In this document: positions 6,772-10,835 of the stretch, piece after piece | How positions within the stretch are numbered: the first letter of the stretch is position 1 | Layout: the number at the start of each line of letters is the position of its first letter | Position numbers and translations under genes: made by a program | NCBI GenBank assembly: GCA_902482615.1 | Contig: CABTAA010000038.1 | Span: 1 to 10,835, forward strand | Direction: 5' to 3' | Length of the DNA: 10,835 bases | Source of the DNA: an uncultured Collinsella sp. | GTDB lineage: Bacteria; Actinomycetota; Coriobacteriia; Coriobacteriales; Coriobacteriaceae | Notes under the pieces: generated by a model | Databases searched by the model: none | Told to the model about the DNA's origin: nothing | Seen by the model: only the letters and a program-made list of their open reading frames with translations

Positions 6772-6838
6772 ATACGATCCGAACCATTGTACGTGATACG
6801 CCATGTCTCGCACGCGCCGTCACCTGCAAACGGTAGCG

Positions 6839-7972
6839 TTACTTCCAAACGCGCTCGGCAATGCGCTTGACCAGCGCGATCTTCGCCCACTGCTCGTCCT
6901 CGGTCAGCTTGTTGCCAATCTCGCAGCTGGCAAAGCCGCACTGGGGCGACAGGTACAGATTCTCGAGCGGCACATACTTTGTGGCCTCGTAGATACGTTC
7001 GACGATAACGTCTTCGTCCTCAAGCTCAGCCGCCTTTGTAGTGACCAGTCCCAGCACCACCTTCTTGCCGGGGGCAACGTACTTGAGCGGCTCAAAGCCG
7101 CCGGCGCGGGGTGTGTCGAACTCCAGATAGAACGCATCGACATTCTCATGTGCGAACAGGTACGGCGCGATGGGGTCGTAGCCGCCCTCAAAGGCATAGG
7201 TGGAATGGTAGTTGCCGCGGCACACGTGCGTGTTGATAACCAGATCGTCGGGCTTGCCCTCGATGGCGGCGTTGTTGAGCGCCACGCCCAGCTCGCTTAC
7301 CTTTTGCAGGTCGACCGGGCTCATGCCGGTCTTGGACACAAAGTCGGTATCGCAATAGATGCCCCAGGTGCAGTCATCAAACTGGATGTTGCGGCAGCCT
7401 GCTGCGTACAGGTCGGTGATCACCGTGCGATAAGCGGCCGCAATGGCGTCGGCAAGTTCCTCATCGGTCTTATAGACAGCGCGCAGGCTCTCCTGCTGGC
7501 CGTCGCAGCGATCGAGTGTGACCTCAGAGAACGTCTGGATCGGCGCCGGAATGGTCTGGCGTGCGACCTGGCCCTCCCCCTCAAGCGCCTTGACGAACTT
7601 AAAATGCTCGACGAACGGGTGGTTCTCGCCGCTAATGGGACCAGTAACCACGGCGGTGTCGGCCGTCGTCTCCTCGTCATGGAACATATAACCCGTGCGT
7701 GAGGTGCGGCGTTCAATGCCGTTGAGCCCCCACATAAAGTCGAGGTGCCAGTAACTGCGGCGGAACTCGCCATCGGTGATCACCCGCAGGCCGGCGGCCT
7801 TCTGCTTGGCCACCAAATCGCGAATGGCGTCGTCCTCGACGGCCTTAAGGCCGGAAGCGTCGAGTTTACCCGCGACATAGGCGGCACGGGCGTCCTTTAC
7901 AGCCTGCGGACGAAGAAAACTGCCGACGATATCGGCGCGAAACGGCGCGTTCGGTTGAATCGAAGTGCTCAT
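6839..7972 (-). CDS. MetE-like (YxjG/YxjH-type) zinc methyltransferase
   Basis: This 377-aa cytoplasmic TIM-barrel protein corresponds to the catalytic half of cobalamin-independent methionine synthase, without the N-terminal half found in the roughly 750-aa MetE. It begins with VGSFLRP (16-22), followed by TDGEFRRSYWHLDF (66-79). Zinc ligands equivalent to His, Cys, Glu and Cys of MetE are His249 and Cys251 (HVCRGN), Glu284 (YLEFD) and Cys345 (SPQCGFAS). Transfer of a methyl group to homocysteine or another thiol is therefore likely. The methyl donor is unclear, because single-domain relatives may not use methyl-tetrahydrofolate. I placed the start at 7972 because GGGAG lies 6 nt upstream. 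The ATG at 7990 overlaps that region and adds six residues. It lies downstream of a LysR gene with a 155-nt gap holding two palindromes, so it probably has its own promoter. Confidence 0.87.
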   Translation of the reverse strand: MSTSIQPNAPFRADIVGSFLRPQAVKDARAAYVAGKLDASGLKAVEDDAIRDLVAKQKAAGLRVITDGEFRRSYWHLDFMWGLNGIERRTSRTGYMFHDEETTADTAVVTGPISGENHPFVEHFKFVKALEGEGQVARQTIPAPIQTFSEVTLDRCDGQQESLRAVYKTDEELADAIAAAYRTVITDLYAAGCRNIQFDDCTWGIYCDTDFVSKTGMSPVDLQKVSELGVALNNAAIEGKPDDLVINTHVCRGNYHSTYAFEGGYDPIAPYLFAHENVDAFYLEFDTPRAGGFEPLKYVAPGKKVVLGLVTTKAAELEDEDVIVERIYEATKYVPLENLYLSPQCGFASCEIGNKLTEDEQWAKIALVKRIAERVWK

Positions 7973-8012
7973 AGATATCTCCCTTTGCATTGGTTGCTTT
8001 ACTGGGACAGAG

Positions 8013-8026
8013 TATGAGCGCTCATA
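8013..8026. promoter_or_regulatory. Perfect 14-bp palindrome in the MetE-like leader
   Basis: TATGAGCGCTCATA is self-complementary throughout. It lies 40 bp upstream of the chosen start and 32 bp from the 8059-8081 dyad on the gene side. It could be a second regulator-binding half for the neighbouring LysR protein or an independent operator. Confidence 0.35.
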
Positions 8027-8058
8027 TGACCATCGTAAAATATACGTTTATAACAGTT

Positions 8059-8081
8059 TGATATAGATGCTTCCTATATCA
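8059..8081. promoter_or_regulatory. Met-box-like dyad, candidate LysR operator
   Basis: TGATATAG (8059-8066) and CTATATCA (8074-8081) are perfect inverted repeats separated by 7 nt. The inner core TATAG-N7-CTATA has the arms and spacing of the streptococcal Met-box for the LysR-type regulator MtaR/MetR, as I remember it. It lies 87 bp upstream of the MetE-like start, directly downstream of the LysR gene. Binding by the adjacent LysR protein is an inference. Confidence 0.45.
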
Positions 8082-8127
8082 GTCTGGACTGCCATAAAGA
8101 GACTTGAACCGTGCGGAGTACAGCGGC

Positions 8128-9024
8128 CTAGATATGCTGACGAATCGCGTCGATATAGGCCCGACCGTAGCGCGTGAGCGTCGTGTTCTTGCGCGTGATG
8201 ATGCCAATCTCCATATACTCGTCCACGTCGAGCGGAATCGAGATAATGCCGGGACCGTTGAGCTCGTGGCTGATCACGCCCGAGCATACCGTGTAGCCGT
8301 TGAGGCCCATGGCCAAATTGAACAACGTCGCACGGTCGCGCACGCGGATATTTTTGCGACGCTCGAACGTCGAGGTCAGCTCCTCGGAATAGTAAAACGA
8401 GTTGTAGCTGCCCTGCTCGTAGGACAGGAACGGGTAGTCTTCCAGATCCTCGAGCGTCACGCTGGAGCGGTCCGCCAGCGGATGGTCGGCGCAGACGAAG
8501 ACATGCGGCGTGGCGCAGAAGAGTCCTTCGAACACGAGCTCGTTGGCCACCAGCATGCGCTCGATGACCTCGCGGTTATGCTCGGATAAGTACAGGATGC
8601 CCAGTTCGCTTTTCATATGCGCAACATCCTCGATAATCTCGTGAGTCTGCTCCTCGCGCAGGGTGAAGTCGTAACGCGCGGCATCGAACTCGCGAATCAC
8701 GTCGACAAACGCGTTGACGGCAAAGGAATAATGCTGGCAGCTCACACTAAAGTGCGGCACCTGCTCGGATGCGCCCTTGTACTTACCCTCGAGCAGGTCG
8801 GCCTGGTCGAGTACCTGGCGCGCATAGCCCAAGAAGGCCTCGCCTTCCTCGGACACAATGACGCCCTTGTTGGTGCGCTCAAAGATGTGCACACCCATCT
8901 CGTTTTCGAGATCGCGAATCGACGCGGTAATCGAAGGCTGCGACACAAAGAGACGGCGCGAGGCCTCGGTAATGCTGCCGCATTCGGCAACTTTGACGAC
9001 ATATCTGAGCTGCTGGAGCTTCAT
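8128..9024 (-). CDS. LysR-family transcriptional regulator
   Basis: This 298-aa protein has the standard LysR layout. A winged helix-turn-helix occupies about residues 1-60 (MKLQQLRYVVKVAECGSITE, then SQPSITASIRDLE), with a linker helix to about 85 and a two-lobed periplasmic-binding-protein-like effector domain from about 90 to the end. Such proteins bind dyads upstream of target genes and respond to a small metabolite. I placed the start at 9024: AAGGAG lies 6 nt upstream, the residues before it are shadow sequence, and MKLQQLRY is the typical opening. It is 10 nt behind the HAD gene, whose stop codon touches its Shine-Dalgarno, so the two are probably cotranscribed and perhaps translationally coupled. 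The next gene on the same strand is MetE-like, with a candidate operator between them, which suggests control of methionine metabolism. The effector is unknown. Confidence 0.93.
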   Translation of the reverse strand: MKLQQLRYVVKVAECGSITEASRRLFVSQPSITASIRDLENEMGVHIFERTNKGVIVSEEGEAFLGYARQVLDQADLLEGKYKGASEQVPHFSVSCQHYSFAVNAFVDVIREFDAARYDFTLREEQTHEIIEDVAHMKSELGILYLSEHNREVIERMLVANELVFEGLFCATPHVFVCADHPLADRSSVTLEDLEDYPFLSYEQGSYNSFYYSEELTSTFERRKNIRVRDRATLFNLAMGLNGYTVCSGVISHELNGPGIISIPLDVDEYMEIGIITRKNTTLTRYGRAYIDAIRQHI

Positions 9025-9034
9025 GGCTGTCTCC

Positions 9035-9943
9035 TTAGCTGTTCGCGAGATTCGCGTCGGCTGCACCCTCCTGACGCATAAACGGCGGCATCTCCCCCGT
9101 CGCGGCGCAGGCGGCAATCTGATGCAGAGCCCCGGCGACCGCATCATCTGCCGCGGCGCCGATATGCCAGCGCGCGGCAGCCGTGACGGCCTCGTTGGCA
9201 TTGGCGACTGCAACGGAGTTGGGAACGGCATCGATCATGGGCAGATCGTTATCGGAATCGCCAAATACGGCCACCTCGTCGGGCGTCAGGCCCAAGGCGC
9301 GCGCCAGCTCCAGCGCAGCGCAGCCCTTGTCCCAACCATCCGGAAGGATGTCGAACAGGCGCACTCGGTTGTTGGGAAACACAAGCGAGAGTTCCGGCAT
9401 CTCAACGGCAACGCGCTCGCGTAGCTCCGCGAGCTCCTCACGCGAACGGGCACTCCAGATATTCGCCTTAAACACCGGCGCGTCATCGACGACGGGACGG
9501 CACGGGGCCTCTTCGCCTTTGAGCCACGCATTGCCGCCCGACTCCATAGCGCGACGTACACGCTCGGGATTGCTCGTCACGCAATAGGCATCGTTACCCC
9601 AAAAGTCATCGCCCAGGCTGTAGACTTTTAGAAATGTATCGTCGGTTTCTTGCTCCAGATAGTCAGCCAAACGTATCAGAGCATCGTTGTCGATTGCGCG
9701 CGAAGCGACTACTTCGCCGTCGACAAACATCACCTGGCCGTTACAGAACGCACCGGTCGAAAAACACTCGGAACGGTTTTTGAACATCCAGCCCATCGCG
9801 GACGGCTGACGACCCGAAACCGGCCCAAAGTGCAGACCCGCCGCCTGCATGGCATGAATGCCCTCGATGGCGTAGTCGCTGGCGCCGTCATGCCCGGCTG
9901 GAATCAGCGTATCGTCCATATCGGTCAGCACAAGTTTGATCAT
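9035..9943 (-). CDS. Cof-type HAD-IIB phosphatase
   Basis: This 302-aa cytoplasmic haloacid-dehalogenase-superfamily hydrolase has all four motifs. The nucleophile is Asp8, with Asp10 and Thr12 (TDMDDTL); motif 2 is Ser43 (VSGR); motif 3 is Lys206 (DGWDKG); motif 4 is GDSDND with Asp229 and Asp233. An insert between motifs 2 and 3 forms the C2B cap typical of Cof-type sugar-phosphate and cofactor phosphatases. Known relatives hydrolyse pyridoxal phosphate, FMN, HMP-pyrophosphate or sugar phosphates, so the natural substrate cannot be assigned. GGGGGA lies 6 nt before ATG 9943 and supports the start. It is the first gene of a leftward unit with the LysR gene. It is divergent from the riboswitch-controlled thiM, but I see no reason beyond proximity to tie it to thiamine. 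Confidence 0.93.
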   Translation of the reverse strand: MIKLVLTDMDDTLIPAGHDGASDYAIEGIHAMQAAGLHFGPVSGRQPSAMGWMFKNRSECFSTGAFCNGQVMFVDGEVVASRAIDNDALIRLADYLEQETDDTFLKVYSLGDDFWGNDAYCVTSNPERVRRAMESGGNAWLKGEEAPCRPVVDDAPVFKANIWSARSREELAELRERVAVEMPELSLVFPNNRVRLFDILPDGWDKGCAALELARALGLTPDEVAVFGDSDNDLPMIDAVPNSVAVANANEAVTAAARWHIGAAADDAVAGALHQIAACAATGEMPPFMRQEGAADANLANS

Positions 9944-9972
9944 AGAGTCCCCCAGTCATTTTCACCGTATCC

Positions 9973-10002
9973 ATTGTAACGGTGCGCTAGTATAGGGAAC
10001 AA
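9973..10002 (-). promoter_or_regulatory. Candidate promoter of the HAD-LysR unit
   Basis: On the minus strand, TACAAT (9978-9973) matches TATAAT at five of six positions. TTGTTC lies 18 nt upstream (10002-9997). An inverted repeat, CACCGT (9963-9968) and ACGGTG (9979-9984), brackets the -10 hexamer and could be an operator. The -35 match is weak. Confidence 0.3.
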
Positions 10003-10010
10003 CAGATTCG

Positions 10011-10102
10011 ATGCGGGAGTGCCGGCGGTGCAAACCACAAGGCTGAGAGGGCATGGGGCCCAATCCTTTGAACCTGTCAGTTAATGCTGGCGTAGGGAGC
10101 AT
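10011..10102 (+). promoter_or_regulatory. TPP riboswitch (THI element)
   Basis: The conserved core is easy to read. CTGAGA at 10043-10048 recognises the pyrimidine. TGAACCTG follows at 10069-10076, and TTAATGCTGGCGTAGGGA at 10081-10098 holds the pyrophosphate-side helices. The P1 helix pairs ATGC (10011-10014) with GCAT (10099-10102). It lies upstream of thiM and is followed by a terminator, so thiamine pyrophosphate binding should switch transcription off. A TATAGG at 9991-9996 could be part of its promoter. The sense is set by the core sequence, which reads rightward. Confidence 0.95.
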
Positions 10103-10114
10103 GCCGCCTTTACA

Positions 10115-10146
10115 GGGGCGCTGTCTATGCACAGCGCCCCTTTTCT
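10115..10146 (+). terminator. Riboswitch-controlled terminator before thiM
   Basis: GGGGCGCTGT (10115-10124) pairs perfectly with ACAGCGCCCC (10131-10140) around a 6-nt loop, followed by TTTTCT. It begins 12 nt after the riboswitch P1 helix and ends before the thiM ribosome binding site. It is therefore the likely expression platform. I could not find a convincing antiterminator, only a 5-bp pairing of CCTGT (10073-10077) with ACAGG (10112-10116). Confidence 0.9.
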
Positions 10147-10166
10147 ATGCCAAGGAGGCATGTGCA

Positions 10167-10835
10167 GTGATTGATTCGGAACAGCTTAAGCAACATGTGG
10201 TCAAGGCCGTGGAGGAGATTCGCGCCACCAATCCGATGGCAGGCTCCATCACCAACACGGTGACGATCGACTTTGTCGCCAACGCGCAGCTCGCCGTGGG
10301 CGGATCGGCCGCCATGGTCTATCTGCCCGACGAGGGCGAGGCGCTCGTTGCCGGCGGCGGCGCCATCTATCTCAACATGGGCACGCTCTTCCCCATCTAC
10401 GAGCAGACGATTCCCCGCGCGGCGAAGGCGGCACACGACGCCGGCAAGCCCTGGGTGCTCGATCCGGTGGGCCTGGGCATCGGTAGCCTGCGCACCCAGT
10501 TGGTAAACGAGCTCAAGCAGTATAAGCCCGCCATCGTGCGCGGCAACGCCTCCGAGATCATCGCGCTCGCCGGCCTATGGGGTCTTGAGGGCGAGGCGGC
10601 CGATCTGAGCCGCGTACGCGGTGTCGATACCACCGACACGGTAGACGCCGCCCGCAATGCCGCGGTGGCGCTCGCCCGCTACACCGGTGGCGCCGTAGTC
10701 GTCTCGGGCGAAGTCGACCTGATCACCGACGGCACGACCGTGGCCAAGTCCCACGGCGGCAGCCCGCTCATGTCCAAGATCACCGGTTGCGGCTGCTCGC
10801 AAGGCGGCGTGCTGGCTGTGTACGCCTGCGCTGCC
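10167..10835 (+). CDS. thiM: Hydroxyethylthiazole kinase, N-terminal part (runs off the window)
   Basis: This kinase phosphorylates 4-methyl-5-(2-hydroxyethyl)thiazole with ATP for thiamine salvage in the cytoplasm. The 223 residues seen here cover most of the roughly 260-270-aa ribokinase-like fold. Family features are SITNTVTIDFVANAQLA (27-43) near the substrate site, LDPVGLG (98-104), RGNASEI (125-131), GVDTTD (152-157), VSGEVDLITDG (179-189) and the ATP/active-site segment SPLMSKITGCGCS with Cys210. The segment usually reads TGTGC, and here the middle Thr is Cys. GTG 10167 is chosen as start because AAGGAGG (10152-10158) lies 8 nt upstream; the nearer ATG 10160 hits a stop after a few codons. 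Control is by the TPP riboswitch and terminator just upstream. thiE or thiD may follow outside the window. Confidence 0.95.
   Translation, partial: MIDSEQLKQHVVKAVEEIRATNPMAGSITNTVTIDFVANAQLAVGGSAAMVYLPDEGEALVAGGGAIYLNMGTLFPIYEQTIPRAAKAAHDAGKPWVLDPVGLGIGSLRTQLVNELKQYKPAIVRGNASEIIALAGLWGLEGEAADLSRVRGVDTTDTVDAARNAAVALARYTGGAVVVSGEVDLITDGTTVAKSHGGSPLMSKITGCGCSQGGVLAVYACAA

Noticed and set aside
6217..6813. Minus-strand ORF of 198 codons across the hydrolase and the terminator
   Set aside because: It crosses the bidirectional terminator and the opposite strand of the alpha/beta hydrolase nucleophile region, and the product has low-complexity Arg-rich content.
6803..7702. Long plus-strand ORF of 299 codons
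   Set aside because: It lies opposite the MetE-like gene, whose zinc ligands and ribosome binding site are clear. The product shows no family features and is an antisense shadow in GC-rich DNA.
7973..8127. Possible SAM or cobalamin riboswitch upstream of the MetE-like gene
   Set aside because: The region is too short and AT-rich and lacks the conserved cores. It contains palindromes that fit protein operators better.

Overview
The window looks like a piece of chromosome from a GC-rich gut actinobacterium of the class Coriobacteriia, most likely Collinsella or a close relative. This rests on codon use strongly biased to G/C at third positions, a bile salt hydrolase, TPP-riboswitch-controlled thiazole salvage, and the general look of the proteins. 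It is an inference from sequence character, not the result of a search.

Layout. Positions 1-195 (+) hold the tail of an EamA/DMT membrane transporter. Positions 353-2584 (+) hold a Kup-type potassium transporter, preceded by a leader with two dyads and followed by a terminator. Reading leftward, 2664-3629 (-) encodes a bile salt hydrolase (choloylglycine hydrolase family) and 3874-4293 (-) a short peptide-deformylase-like protein whose catalytic Glu is replaced by Met. Between these two genes are a strong leftward terminator and a large three-tiered hairpin (3771-3879) that overlaps the deformylase-like stop codon. Positions 4487-5797 (+) encode an AzgA-type purine permease and 5935-6600 (+) an esterase-like alpha/beta hydrolase, each followed by a clear terminator.

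The leftward block 9943-6839 holds a Cof-type HAD phosphatase, a LysR regulator 10 nt behind it, and a single-domain MetE-like zinc methyltransferase with its own 154-nt leader. That leader carries a 23-bp dyad at 8059-8081 with the spacing of the Met-box I remember for streptococcal LysR-type methionine regulators. Regulation of the MetE-like gene by the neighbouring LysR protein is therefore a reasonable hypothesis. On the right, a TPP riboswitch (10011-10102) and a terminator (10115-10146) precede thiM, which runs off the window end.

Together the genes are nutrient uptake and salvage functions (potassium, purines, thiazole, methionine) plus bile acid deconjugation, arranged as short transcription units with intrinsic terminators. 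I see no mobile element, CRISPR array, tRNA or rRNA. The least explained items are the 3771-3879 hairpin, the deformylase-like protein lacking its catalytic Glu, and the dyads upstream of kup and of the MetE-like gene. Several starts were moved inward from the longest ORF because a good Shine-Dalgarno sequence sits at the right distance from an internal start.
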